Shown: positions 37,259 to 48,540, numbered from the stretch's first letter. The stretch: DNA of 64,000 nucleotides from Tepidibacter mesophilus (GCF_002724055.1 NZ_BDQY01000009.1:37934-101933), one strand, 5' to 3'. Notes: generated by a model from the sequence alone, not told the origin. Program-made: numbers and translations.

Positions 37259-38629
37259 TTAGTAGTTTCCTTGAGCCACCATTGCATCTGCAACTTTTAA
37301 GAATCCAGCTACATTAGCTCCAGCAACTAAGTTATATCCAAATCCATACTCTTCAGCAGCAGCCTTAGCATTTTCATGGATATTTATCATTATAGCATGA
37401 AGCTTAGCATCTACTTCTTCTGTAGTCCAAGCAAGTCTCATACTATTTTGAGACATTTCAAGTGCAGAAACTGCAACCCCACCAGCATTAGCAGCTTTAG
37501 CAGGTCCTACTATTACTCCATTTTCTAAGAAATAGTCAACAGCTTCATTAGTACATGGCATATTAGCACCTTCACAAACATACTTAACTCCATTTGCTAC
37601 TATTGCCTTAGCATGCTCTATAGTAATATCATTTTGAATAGCACAAGGCATTATGATATCAACTTTTTGTCCCCATGGCTTTTCTCCAGCTACGAATTCG
37701 CATCCAAATTTATCAGCGTAATCTTTAACTCTTGCACCTTTGTTCTCTTTTAACATTTCTACTAAGTAGTTTATTTTTTCATCAGTTACGATACCATCTT
37801 TATCGTAGATATATCCATCTGGTCCAGAAAGTGTAACAACCTTTCCTCCAAGATCTCTAACTTTTTGGCATGCTCCCCAAGCAACATTACCAAATCCAGA
37901 AACTGCAACAGTTTTTCCTTTGAAAGTATCTCCTACATGCTTTAATATTTCATTACAGAAGTAAGTCACTCCAAATCCTGTAGCTTCAGGTCTTATTAAA
38001 CTTCCTCCATATGGAAGTCCTTTTCCTGTAAGAACTCCATTTTCAAAAGCTCCTTTTATTCTTCTGTAGTGTCCATATAAGTATCCGATTTCTCTTCCTC
38101 CAACACCGATATCTCCAGCTGGAACATCTACATCTGGTCCTATATGTCTGTAAAGCTCAGTCATAAAGCTTTGGCAGAATCTCATTATTTCTTCATCTGA
38201 TTTTCCTCTAGCATCGAAATCAGATCCACCTTTTCCTCCTCCTATAGGAAGTCCAGTTAATGAATTCTTAAATATTTGCTCAAATCCTAAGAATTTGATT
38301 ATACCTATGTAAACTGATGGATGGAATCTAAGTCCTCCTTTGTAAGGTCCTATAGCTCCATTAAATTGAACTCTCATTCCACGGTTAACTTGGATATTAC
38401 CAGCATCATCAACCCAAGGTACTCTGAACACTATTTGTCTTTCTGGCTCAGTTATTCTTTCTAATATGTTAGCTTTTATATATTCTGGACGTTTTTCTAA
38501 AACTGGAGATAAAGTATTTAATACCTCTTCAACAGCTTGTAAAAACTCAGGCTCTGCACTATTTCTTTTCGTAACATTTTCCATTACACTAGCTATATAA
38601 TCTTTAGCACTTAAAACTTCTCTTGACAT
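37259..38629 (-). CDS. gdhA: Glutamate dehydrogenase, hexameric 50-kDa class
   Basis: Interconverts glutamate and 2-oxoglutarate plus ammonium. The 456 residues fit the small-subunit hexamer class. Substrate and catalytic lysines are in YKGGLRFHPSV and LPIGGGKGGSDFD. PAGDIGVGGREIGYLYGHYR and the nucleotide fold VAVSGFGNVAWGACQ are clear. Cofactor preference was not decided. It is monocistronic. Confidence 0.96.
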   Translation of the reverse strand: MSREVLSAKDYIASVMENVTKRNSAEPEFLQAVEEVLNTLSPVLEKRPEYIKANILERITEPERQIVFRVPWVDDAGNIQVNRGMRVQFNGAIGPYKGGLRFHPSVYIGIIKFLGFEQIFKNSLTGLPIGGGKGGSDFDARGKSDEEIMRFCQSFMTELYRHIGPDVDVPAGDIGVGGREIGYLYGHYRRIKGAFENGVLTGKGLPYGGSLIRPEATGFGVTYFCNEILKHVGDTFKGKTVAVSGFGNVAWGACQKVRDLGGKVVTLSGPDGYIYDKDGIVTDEKINYLVEMLKENKGARVKDYADKFGCEFVAGEKPWGQKVDIIMPCAIQNDITIEHAKAIVANGVKYVCEGANMPCTNEAVDYFLENGVIVGPAKAANAGGVAVSALEMSQNSMRLAWTTEEVDAKLHAIMINIHENAKAAAEEYGFGYNLVAGANVAGFLKVADAMVAQGNY

Positions 38630-38780
38630 TTAAGGAAACCCCCTCTTTTTAATATTAATCATTTGATCACTCTGACAAAGTTGTTATTTGTCGAATCGGG
38701 GAAAATGTTTTCCCACTCCTTGAATAAATTATAACATACTAAAATTTAACTTGTAAACATATTAAATGGTTATTTATTTT

Positions 38781-39584
38781 TTAACAAATATCTACAATAT
38801 GTATATTTATACTTTTAACGCTTAGAAGTGTTGTAGTTTCTAGTATATTCATTATTTTTGACTGTATATCTTCGCATTTTCTTAACATTCCGACTATTTC
38901 AAGTTTAACTTTTATGTCTATTTTTATGCCTGATTTATTGTGTTTTATATCTATAGTTCCCACTTGACATACATCTTCAAATTTAGTCATTTCATATGAA
39001 ACAATTTGCCTTATAGCTTTTTGCGATATGTAATATTTTCCCATGTAGCTAAAAGTAGGCCTTATAATAGTTTTTTCAAATTCTTTTATCTCGCTATTTT
39101 TGTCCTTGAACAATAGCTTAATTGGATTAGTAAAAAGACCCGAAAAATGTTTTTTTACTTCAAAAGTTGGCAGAGGTATTATATGGATACCTTTTTCCAT
39201 CCTACTTTTTTTAGCCTCATCCATTTCTTCTTTTGTCGCTATATCTTCCATATTTATTTTTTTATAAATATCAGGTAACTCTAATCTATTGGCTATTTTA
39301 TGTATCATCTTCCAAGATGTACCTATTATTAATATGCTTCTAACATCATTATCTTTTATAACTTGTATCATATTCCTTCTATGATCTGGATTTTCAAATA
39401 TAGCTCTCTTAACTGCCTCCATCTTAGTAGAAGCATTTTTAGCTGATATACCAGTTACTATACAGTTCTTATGTATAAGAATGCCATCATCTATTATATA
39501 ATCTATATTATTTTTATAAGCTATACTTAAAGCTCTATAACTCTTTCCTGTGCCACTAGGACCGCAAAGTGCATATACCTTCAT
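38781..39584 (-). CDS. P-loop ATPase with Asp23/Gls24-like C-terminal domain
   Basis: Conserved clostridial protein of unknown role, 267 residues. The Walker A is CGPSGTGKSYRAL at about 7-19. The middle part has ILIIGTSWKMIHKIANRLEL, resembling an NTPase core. The C-terminal third (about 165-267), with RPTFSYMGKYYISQKAIRQI and VSYEMTKFEDV, matches the Asp23 family fold pattern. No membrane segments. A role in envelope stress or sporulation is only a guess. Confidence 0.72.
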   Translation of the reverse strand: MKVYALCGPSGTGKSYRALSIAYKNNIDYIIDDGILIHKNCIVTGISAKNASTKMEAVKRAIFENPDHRRNMIQVIKDNDVRSILIIGTSWKMIHKIANRLELPDIYKKINMEDIATKEEMDEAKKSRMEKGIHIIPLPTFEVKKHFSGLFTNPIKLLFKDKNSEIKEFEKTIIRPTFSYMGKYYISQKAIRQIVSYEMTKFEDVCQVGTIDIKHNKSGIKIDIKVKLEIVGMLRKCEDIQSKIMNILETTTLLSVKSINIHIVDIC

Positions 39585-39659
39585 ATTAATACCTCTCTTT
39601 AATTCTATAATATATCTATTATAACCTTATCTGGATATGTTTTGCTTATTTTTAAATAT

Positions 39660-39830
39660 CTATTTTTTATATTTTATATTTTCTTCATGATATTGATTCA
39701 ATACTTTATCAAGCCTTTGACTTATTTCAATTATTTGAGGATGCATAGTAGAATCTTTTTTAGATATAAGTTCATGCATATCATTTCTTAATTGTTCTAT
39801 TTCTAACTTTATTTCATTTAATTGATTCAT
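39660..39830 (-). CDS. Spo0E-like regulatory phosphatase of sporulation (56 aa)
   Basis: Small protein that in this family dephosphorylates Spo0A~P or a related regulator. It begins MNQLNEIKLEIEQLRNDMHE and contains the Spo0E signature SQRLDKVLNQYH (residues 37-48). A GGAGGGTC site precedes the ATG. It stands alone between the P-loop ATPase and the glycerol genes. Its presence suggests a spore-forming host. Confidence 0.85.
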   Translation of the reverse strand: MNQLNEIKLEIEQLRNDMHELISKKDSTMHPQIIEISQRLDKVLNQYHEENIKYKK

Positions 39831-39932
39831 AATAGACCCTCCTTTAATTTAAAAATATATATTATAACTATATATACCCTTAAAGCAGAAATTCAATCGT
39901 AAATATTTGAAAATTCTAAAAACACAAAAAGT

Positions 39933-39987
39933 AAAGGTTATTAAAATATCACTTACTAATTAAAGTAACCTTATTTTAATAACCTTT
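39933..39987. repeat. Short palindrome related to element B ends
   Basis: AAAGGTTATTAAAATA and its exact complement, 16 pairs, separated by 23 bases. The outer sequence matches the ends of element B copy 3. It could be an internally deleted element B or a terminator for the glycerol genes that end at 40021. Confidence 0.65.
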
Positions 39988-40020
39988 ATTTTCGATTAAC
40001 TAATAGTTAGATTTCTATTT

Positions 40021-40386
40021 TTAAGATACCTTACACATATCTCTACTAGCAACTATATTAACTCCTGTACCTAATGCATTTTCAATAATTACATCGCCAA
40101 CCATTACAGGTGCTTCAATCTCAATATCATCAAGTAGTTCCATAAGCTCAAATATAAGCTCTTTTGGTATTGAATCACTGGTTTTTACAGGTACTAATCT
40201 TAAAGCCCCATACTTTATCTTAACTGTAGTTGTAACCATTCTCTTAGGAGCTGTCATTTCTTCTACTCCGTATTTTTCTCCTCTTTTGCATGTATTTCCT
40301 GTAATTGTATAAGTTTCATCTTTATTTTTTTTAACTGTCATTCTACAACCAACAGGACATACTATACAAGTAATATTTTTTTCCAT
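40021..40386 (-). CDS. DUF1667 protein of the glycerol locus
   Basis: Small protein (121 residues from the ATG at 40386) that habitually follows GlpA-like and FAD/NAD oxidoreductase genes. It starts MEKNITCIVCPVGCRMTV, then GNTCKRGEKYG. The C-x2-C-x3-C and later Cys could hold a metal or Fe-S centre. The tail VNIVASRDMCKVS also ends with a Cys. Function is not established; a role as an electron-transfer partner of the two upstream dehydrogenases is inferred from the operon. Confidence 0.82.
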   Translation of the reverse strand: MEKNITCIVCPVGCRMTVKKNKDETYTITGNTCKRGEKYGVEEMTAPKRMVTTTVKIKYGALRLVPVKTSDSIPKELIFELMELLDDIEIEAPVMVGDVIIENALGTGVNIVASRDMCKVS

Positions 40387-40388
40387 CA

Positions 40389-41639
40389 TTAAGCCTCCTC
40401 TACACAAACACTGATATTGCCTTTTAAATTTTTGACAATTTCTGCACTTAATTTTAAGTTTTCCATCTCTGAAGGTATCATATGAGGTCTTTTCTTTTGA
40501 AGTATTATTTCATCCCCATCTCTAACAACTATTTTTCTGTTAGTATATATATTTCTAACTCTCATAAATAGATTAACTTCTTCCCCTAGTTTAGTATCTA
40601 TTTGTTGCGGTACTATATACCCTATACCATCTCCTGCTTCAGTATCTATAGTTTCATTATTTTCTGTTTTGTTTAAAACATATAAAGCAGCATTTCTTCC
40701 TGCTATTCTACTTTCCTTAGTTACAAAGTCAACTAGGTCATGGACATGGACAACATTCCCACATGCAAATACTCCATCTACATTAGTCTGCATTTTATTA
40801 TTTACTACAGGACCTTTAGTTGTATTGTGAAGTTTGACTCCTGTGTCACTTGAAAGTTCATTTTCAGGAATAAGACCTACTGATAATAATACTGTGTCAC
40901 ACTCTATTTCTCTAGCAGTTCCATCTATCGGATTTCTATTTTCATCAAGTTTTGATATAGTAACTCCTGTAACCCTGTCCTTTCCATGAACATAAGTTAT
41001 TCCATGTTGCAATAAAAGAGGAATATCAAAATCATCTAAGCACTGAACTATATTTCTAGTAAGCCCACTTGAATGAGGATTAACTTCGACTACAGCCTCT
41101 ACCTTAGCTCCTTCTAGAGTCATTCTTCTAGCCATTATGAGCCCAATGTCTCCAGAGCCGTATATAACTACTTTTTTACCTACCATGTACCCTTCCATAT
41201 TCATGAATCGTTGAGCAGCTCCAGCTGTATAAACTCCTGCTGGTCTATACCCAGCAAGATCTATAGCTCCTCTTGTTCTTTCTCTACATCCCATTGCAAG
41301 GATTATAGCAACAGCTTGAATATCTATAAGTCCTTTTTCCCCAAGTGCTATTATTTTCTTGTCTTCTATGCTAAGTACCATAGTATTTAGCATATAATCT
41401 ATATCATTTTCTTCTACCATTTTTATAAATCTTGTTGCATACTCAGGTCCTGTAAGTTCTTCTTTGAATTCATGAAGACCAAAACCGTTATGGATGCATT
41501 GATTAAGTATTCCTCCCAGTTCTCTATCTCTTTCTATTATTAATACCCTATTAGCCCCATGCTTTTTCGCTTCAACAGCAGCTCCAAGCCCTGCTGGTCC
41601 TCCTCCAACTACAACAACATCATATTTCAATCTTCTCAC
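40389..41639 (-). CDS. FAD/NAD(P)-dependent oxidoreductase of the glycerol locus
   Basis: Pyridine nucleotide-disulphide oxidoreductase fold, 416 residues. The FAD motif KYDVVVVGGGPAGLGAAVEA is at the N-terminus and the NAD motif KKVVIYGSGDIGLIMARRM near residue 155. GVFACGNVVHVHDLVDFV is the second FAD motif. It probably passes electrons from the GlpA-like enzyme. The start is ambiguous: GTG at 41639, or TTG at 41630, which has the better-spaced GGGGTG site. It overlaps the upstream gene by 20 bases. Confidence 0.88.
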   Translation of the reverse strand: MRRLKYDVVVVGGGPAGLGAAVEAKKHGANRVLIIERDRELGGILNQCIHNGFGLHEFKEELTGPEYATRFIKMVEENDIDYMLNTMVLSIEDKKIIALGEKGLIDIQAVAIILAMGCRERTRGAIDLAGYRPAGVYTAGAAQRFMNMEGYMVGKKVVIYGSGDIGLIMARRMTLEGAKVEAVVEVNPHSSGLTRNIVQCLDDFDIPLLLQHGITYVHGKDRVTGVTISKLDENRNPIDGTAREIECDTVLLSVGLIPENELSSDTGVKLHNTTKGPVVNNKMQTNVDGVFACGNVVHVHDLVDFVTKESRIAGRNAALYVLNKTENNETIDTEAGDGIGYIVPQQIDTKLGEEVNLFMRVRNIYTNRKIVVRDGDEIILQKKRPHMIPSEMENLKLSAEIVKNLKGNISVCVEEA

Positions 41640-43074
41640 CCCTTGATTCTTTTACTTTTCCTAATATCATTTTAGAATTTTCATAGTCTTTTAAAACATC
41701 TTCCATATCTAAATCAAGCTCTCTAGCTAATATTTCAACTACCCTAGGCCCACAAAATCCACCTTGACACCTTCCCATACCTGGTCTTACTCTTCTTTTT
41801 ACTCCATCAACAGTTCTAGCCCCAGCTGGTCTATGGATTGCATCTATTATCTCAGCTTCTGTTGTAGTTTCACATCTACATATGATTTTTGAATGTCTTA
41901 TATCCTTTTCAATAGCTTCTTTTCTCTCTTCATGAGTCATATGAGAGAATGGCTTATCTTTTTTTCTATATGGATTAAAATCTTGTTTTATTTCAAGAGT
42001 TAATCCTTCTTCTTTCAATATATTTATTACATACTCAGCTATAGCTGGTGCTGCACTAAGTCCGGGAGATTCTATTCCTCCAACATTTATAAATCCTCGT
42101 GCTTTATTTGATGCAAATATCATAAAATCCTTAGTATTAGGAGTTGCTCTAACACCTGAAAAAGATGTTATAGTTTTTGAAAAATCAATATTTGGTATGC
42201 TTTTCTTAGCATTCTTAGTTAAAAAGCTCAAACCATCTTTTGTTATTGATACATCTTCTGGATTTTCAACCTCTTCAGCAGTAGGTCCCAAAAGTACATT
42301 CCCATGTACAGTAGGTGTAACCAATACGCCTTTACCTTTTTTAGTCGGGCATTGAAATAATACATGATTTACAAGATTTCCTTCAGATTTATCTAAAACT
42401 TTGTATTCTCCTTTTCTACTTATAATGTAATATTCTTCTCCGCCTATCATATTGTTTATCTTATCAGCATATAATCCTGCTGCATTTATAATATATTTAG
42501 CTTGTATATTTCCTTTTTTGGTTTCTATATTAAAGTATTCATCTTTAGTTATATTAGTAACCTCCGATTCTGTATTTAGCTTGACCCCATTCATAATAGC
42601 ATTTTCCATTAAAGCAACAGTTAAGTTAAATGGACAAACAATTCCAGCACTTTTACATCTAAGCGCTCCTATTACCTCATCATTTATATTAGGCTCTACC
42701 TGTTTAACTTGATCTTTATTTAATATTTCAAGACCTTTAACCTTGTTTTCAATACCTCTTTTATAAAGATATTTTACAGTCTCCATTTCTTCTTCAGAAA
42801 ATGCAATAACTAAAGATCCTATTCTCTTAAAATGAACATCCAGTTCTTTACATAAATCTTCATACATCTCATTTCCTTTAACATTAAGCTTTGCTTTTAA
42901 AGTTCCATCCACAGCATCATAACCACCATGAATTATTGCACTATTAGCTTTTGTGGTTGCCTGACAAACTTCAACTCCTTTTTCTAATACAATTGTGTTC
43001 AAATTGTACTTCGAAAGCTCTCTCGCTATACTTGCTCCTACAACACCAGCCCCTATTACAGCTACATCAAACAT
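41620..43074 (-). CDS. GlpA-like glycerol-3-phosphate dehydrogenase with BFD-type Fe-S domain
   Basis: FAD-dependent oxidoreductase of the DAO family, 484 residues. The N-terminal FAD motif is MFDVAVIGAGVVGASIAREL. The C-terminal [2Fe-2S] BFD-like domain has four cysteines in IICRCETTTEAEI and GMGRCQGGFCGP. Location in the glp locus points to glycerol-3-phosphate as substrate; other 2-hydroxy substrates cannot be excluded. Its leader contains an element A copy and an extra hairpin copy. Confidence 0.85.
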   Translation of the reverse strand: MFDVAVIGAGVVGASIARELSKYNLNTIVLEKGVEVCQATTKANSAIIHGGYDAVDGTLKAKLNVKGNEMYEDLCKELDVHFKRIGSLVIAFSEEEMETVKYLYKRGIENKVKGLEILNKDQVKQVEPNINDEVIGALRCKSAGIVCPFNLTVALMENAIMNGVKLNTESEVTNITKDEYFNIETKKGNIQAKYIINAAGLYADKINNMIGGEEYYIISRKGEYKVLDKSEGNLVNHVLFQCPTKKGKGVLVTPTVHGNVLLGPTAEEVENPEDVSITKDGLSFLTKNAKKSIPNIDFSKTITSFSGVRATPNTKDFMIFASNKARGFINVGGIESPGLSAAPAIAEYVINILKEEGLTLEIKQDFNPYRKKDKPFSHMTHEERKEAIEKDIRHSKIICRCETTTEAEIIDAIHRPAGARTVDGVKRRVRPGMGRCQGGFCGPRVVEILARELDLDMEDVLKDYENSKMILGKVKESRGEKIEI

Positions 43075-43188
43075 ATTTTCTCCTCCTTATTCTGCAATCC
43101 TTAATTATTGCTTAAGCTCATATATATTTTTTCAAAATTCACATCTAATTAAAGTAAAATATCAGAAACTTAGAATTTATATTAATAT

Positions 43189-43222
43189 AAAATTTGCCTA
43201 GTCTCTACTCACTGACTCATAT
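43189..43222 (-). repeat. Partial element A (hairpin 2 only), glycerol locus
   Basis: TGAGTCAGTGAGTAGAGACT followed by AGGCAAATTTT on the minus strand matches the second hairpin of element A. It is 67 bases closer to the gene than full copy 4. Confidence 0.55.
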
Positions 43223-43256
43223 ATTTAATTAATATAAATTATAAATTCCCACCTAT

Positions 43257-43395
43257 AAAAAATTCGTCTAGTCGCTACGCACTGACTCATGTCGCCAACG
43301 ATCCCTAACGGGCTCCGTTGCTCAAAAATAGTTGCAAGTGTAGTTCTTCAATCACTACTATCCACAGATTCAAAATCATATACTTTCCTATAGCG
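43257..43395 (-). repeat. Element A copy 4, between glpK and the glpA-like gene
   Basis: Best-preserved copy. On the minus strand it reads GCAACTATTTTTGAGCAACG, then GAGCCCGTTAGGGATCGTTG, then GGCGACATGAGTCAGTGCGT and GACTAGACGAATTTTTT. Upstream similarity with the 54.3 kb copy extends to about 43395 and includes a TATA-rich stretch that may be a promoter. No coding sequence was seen between 43075 and 43491. Confidence 0.75.
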
Positions 43396-43399
43396 TAAA

Positions 43400-43437
43400 A
43401 AGACAGAGAGATAGCCTAGATTAGGCTATCTCTCTTC
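43400..43437 (-). terminator. Probable terminator after glpK
   Basis: AGAGAGATAGCCTA/TAGGCTATCTCTCT pairs around GAT, about 55 bases beyond the glpK stop. The following minus-strand tail is only weakly T-rich (GTCTTTTTA). Confidence 0.75.
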
Positions 43438-43491
43438 TCCTTGCCTTAAACATTAAGTTTAAATTTATTTAGTTTAGTTAAGAGGTACTAT

Positions 43492-45833
<2,342 letters not shown>

Positions 45834-45983
45834 ACATCCTCCTTTTTTATTAAATAATTTTCACGTCAAATTCGATTTATGATGCAAAATCTATATAATT
45901 TTATATTATATATAAATTTATTTATCATTTATTCTATACTTTATATATTTATACAACAATATACAAATATCATTTTTTAAATT

Positions 45984-46030
45984 CAAAAAAAGAGACAACT
46001 ATAATATAAATAAATTTATTATAGCTCTCT
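45984..46030 (-). terminator. Leader terminator upstream of glpF, probable GlpP antitermination target
   Basis: On the minus strand AGAGAGCTATAATA pairs with TATTATAGTTGTCTCT and is followed by TTTTTTT. It is in the 309-base gap between glpP and glpF. GlpP is known to prevent termination at such leader hairpins in bacilli. Confidence 0.8.
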
Positions 46031-46142
46031 CGTCTCCAGCTTTTTTTTATTAAATTGTTATTTTTTATATGTATAATTGTTGTATTTTCATTATAAGTCA
46101 GTGTCTTTTAAACGTCAAGAGTTTTTTGAAAATTCTTTCTTT

Positions 46143-46697
46143 TTATTCTTCCCATATATTTTGATTAGTAGTAGATATAGACGATGCTCCATTTTTAAGA
46201 ATTTCTATAACCTCTTCTTTAGTTTCAACAAGTCCTCCTGATATAACTGGAATTTTAAGTTGAGAATTCACCTTTTTTATAACCTTTGGCATTATACCTG
46301 GCATTATTTCAACAGCTTGAGGTCTAACCTTCTTAATGCTTTCAAGAGCACTATCCAAAGACATAGAATCAACTATGAAAAATCTTTGTACAGCTTTAAG
46401 ATTTTTGTCTATAGCTCTTTTTATCATATTAACCCTTGTACTTATAATTCCTTCTACATTCATAGATGATTTTATATAGTCTATTATTATTGGATTAGAT
46501 GCAAATCCTGTTATCATATCTAAATGAACAAAAACTTTTTTATTATTTTTATTTAAAAAATCAACCTTTTCTTTTAATGTAATCATATCTCCATATAATA
46601 AGAATATTATTTCACAGTCAGACTTTACCGCATCATATAATCCTTTATCATTTTTTACTGCTGCAATTATAGGATTGTATTCTAATAAATCTTTCAA
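46143..46697 (-). CDS. glpP: Glycerol uptake operon antiterminator GlpP
   Basis: RNA-binding antiterminator activated by glycerol-3-phosphate. The 184 residues include EYNPIIAAVKNDKGLYDAV near the N-terminus, VFVHLDMITGFASNP, QRFFIVDSMSLDSALESIKK and PQAVEIMPGIMPKVIK, matching GlpP of bacilli. It lies directly upstream of glpF and its terminator-bearing leader. Confidence 0.94.
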   Translation of the reverse strand: MKDLLEYNPIIAAVKNDKGLYDAVKSDCEIIFLLYGDMITLKEKVDFLNKNNKKVFVHLDMITGFASNPIIIDYIKSSMNVEGIISTRVNMIKRAIDKNLKAVQRFFIVDSMSLDSALESIKKVRPQAVEIMPGIMPKVIKKVNSQLKIPVISGGLVETKEEVIEILKNGASSISTTNQNIWEE

Positions 46698-46859
46698 GTA
46701 GTTTCTCTCCCTTTTTATCCTGTTATTTGTATATACTTATTATATTCTTATATTAGATAGTATATTACAGCTTCATATAATTTTTCAATATTTGTTTAAT
46801 ATTTATCACTCATTAGAAATTTTTGGTTTCTATTTAAATTTCTAATAAATATATTAAAT

Positions 46860-48041
46860 TTACTCTTGAACTAAGAACCTCTTACAAGATAACTTAATAC
46901 CTAAAGCCCCAATAGGTGCTGTAAATAATATTGCAAGCACTGCTATTGCAAGCATTACATCTCCTGATTCAACTCCTGTTGCTAATGGTATCGAACCTAT
47001 CGCAGCTTGTACTGTTGCCTTTGGAGTATATGATATAACACAAAATAACCTCTCTTTGTAGTTTAAATTTGTTCCCTTAACTGAAATTAAAACACCTATA
47101 CTCCTTGCTAAAAGGCCTATACATATTATAATAAGCCCTTTGAATCCAGATGCAAATGCTACCGATGTATTTACTTGTGCTCCTACTAGCACAAATAATA
47201 GTATTTGGGCAAACGTCCATATATGATTAAATCCATTTGATAGTATATTAGATAAATCAGGTGACTTTTCTCTTATTATAAACCCCATAGTCATAACTCC
47301 AAGCAACGAAGCTACTGCTACTATATCTTTTAACCTATCTTCTAAAATTGTAAGTAGTATAGCAAGCCCCAAAACTATTAATACTTTCTTTGTACTTTCT
47401 ATGTCGTACACTTTAAATATCTTAATTATTATCATACCTATTATAAGTCCAAGTAATATACCAAATAGTATAGATACAGGTATTCCGAGTAATTTCATAG
47501 ATATATTTATATGCGATCCAGAATATAATCCTAAAAATGTTGTAAATATAGTTATGGCAAATACATCATCTATAGATGCTCCAGTTATTATTAATGTAGG
47601 AATACTTTTGTTTGTTCCAAGTTTGTTATTCATTAAATCTAACATTTGGGGAACAACTACTGCTGGAGATACAGCTGCTATTATAAATCCTAATATTCCA
47701 CCTTGTATAAATGAAAAACCTAATATTTTTATCGATATAAATGCTATTGTAAAACCTTCCATAATTCCAGGTATAAATGATAATTTAACAGCACTTGAAC
47801 CTACTGTTTTAAGTTCTTTAGTACTAATACCAAGTCCAGCACGAATAAGTATTACTATAAGCGCTATTTTTCTTAAATCAGAAGATATATTTAACACTCC
47901 AGTATCTATTAAATTAATACCATACGGTCCTATTACAACTCCTAATATTAGCATACCAAGTAATCCTGGAAACTTAATCTTCTCAAATAACTCATTCATT
48001 AAAAGTCCTAATATTATAATTATTGCCAAACTTCCTGCCAT
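46860..48041 (-). CDS. Cation:proton antiporter family membrane protein, fluoride-riboswitch controlled
   Basis: About 12 hydrophobic segments in 393 residues, with the cation/proton exchanger pattern (MLILGVVIGPYGINLI, ILGFIIAAVSPAVVVPQMLD, LIITGASIDDVFAITIF). The acidic pair in ASIDD is the expected ion site. It is smaller than KefB because it lacks a cytosolic regulatory domain. The fluoride riboswitch in its leader suggests a role in fluoride tolerance or ion homeostasis under fluoride; this is inferred from regulation. Confidence 0.88.
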   Translation of the reverse strand: MAGSLAIIIILGLLMNELFEKIKFPGLLGMLILGVVIGPYGINLIDTGVLNISSDLRKIALIVILIRAGLGISTKELKTVGSSAVKLSFIPGIMEGFTIAFISIKILGFSFIQGGILGFIIAAVSPAVVVPQMLDLMNNKLGTNKSIPTLIITGASIDDVFAITIFTTFLGLYSGSHINISMKLLGIPVSILFGILLGLIIGMIIIKIFKVYDIESTKKVLIVLGLAILLTILEDRLKDIVAVASLLGVMTMGFIIREKSPDLSNILSNGFNHIWTFAQILLFVLVGAQVNTSVAFASGFKGLIIICIGLLARSIGVLISVKGTNLNYKERLFCVISYTPKATVQAAIGSIPLATGVESGDVMLAIAVLAILFTAPIGALGIKLSCKRFLVQE

Positions 48042-48120
48042 TTTGATTACCTCATCTCTCCTATTTTTTACTTATTAACATTATCCATATGTAGAATTTC
48101 TTATACTTAAAATCAAAAAA

Positions 48121-48150
48121 ACTCCTATAGATATAAATATCTATAGGAGT
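48121..48150 (-). terminator. Terminator of the fluoride riboswitch
   Basis: ACTCCTATAGATAT/ATATCTATAGGAGT, about 13 pairs, then TTTTTTTGATTTT on the minus strand. Its 5' arm contains the aptamer's ACTCCTA. Confidence 0.92.
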
Positions 48151-48195
48151 CATCAGCTTTTAAGCAATTAAGGCGAACTCCATCGCCTATGTTTT
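48140..48195 (-). promoter_or_regulatory. Fluoride riboswitch (crcB motif)
   Basis: On the minus strand: TAGGCGATGGAGTTCGCCTT, then AATTGCTTAAAAGCTGATGA and CTCCTA. GGCGATGG-N-GTTCGCC and GCTGATGACTCCTA are the diagnostic crcB-motif blocks. Confidence 0.93.
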
Positions 48196-48295
48196 TCTTA
48201 ATTATACTTTTTAGTTTTAGATTTGTCAATTTTTATTTAGTATATAAAAATATGTTTAAAAACAAACTTTATGTATATAATAATGTTGTTAGCGG

Positions 48296-48324
48296 TTGTT
48301 ATTTTTTCATATATCTGCTATAAT
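48296..48324 (+). promoter_or_regulatory. Promoter of the ferredoxin gene
   Basis: TTGTTA (48296-48301), a 17-base spacer and TATAAT (48319-48324) with a TG extension. A GAGGAGG ribosome site and the ATG follow within 40 bases. Confidence 0.75.
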
Positions 48325-48363
48325 TTAATAGAAAATTATAACTTTTTAGAGGAGGAATTTAAA

Positions 48364-48534
48364 ATGGCTTACAAAATTAATGACGCTTGCATAAGCTGTG
48401 GAGCTTGTGAACCAGAATGTCCAGTTAGCTGTATATCAGCTGGAGATGATGTATATGTTATAGATGCTGATACTTGCATCGATTGTGGCGCTTGTGCTGG
48501 AGTTTGTCCAGTAGATGCACCAAACCCTCAATAA
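48364..48534 (+). CDS. Clostridial-type 2[4Fe-4S] ferredoxin
   Basis: Electron carrier of 56 residues starting MAYKINDACISCGACEPECP. Two C-x2-C-x2-C-x3-C-P motifs (CISCGACEPECP and CIDCGACAGVCP) bind two clusters. The start follows a GAGGAGG site. Monocistronic with its own promoter and terminator. Confidence 0.96.
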   Translation: MAYKINDACISCGACEPECPVSCISAGDDVYVIDADTCIDCGACAGVCPVDAPNPQ

Positions 48535-48540
48535 TACATA

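Noticed and set aside
39933..39987. Simple intrinsic terminator for the glycerol genes
   Set aside because: It could terminate, but the stem is AT-rich, the 23-base loop is long, and its ends match element B, so I list it as a repeat with terminator function only possible.
43257..43345. A short leader peptide starting at the ATGAGTCA inside element A
   Set aside because: The frames after the ATG differ between copies in length and sequence (for example MSQCVATRR, MSYALAES and MSQCIALDE), no ribosome site precedes it, and the hairpins are better conserved than any peptide.
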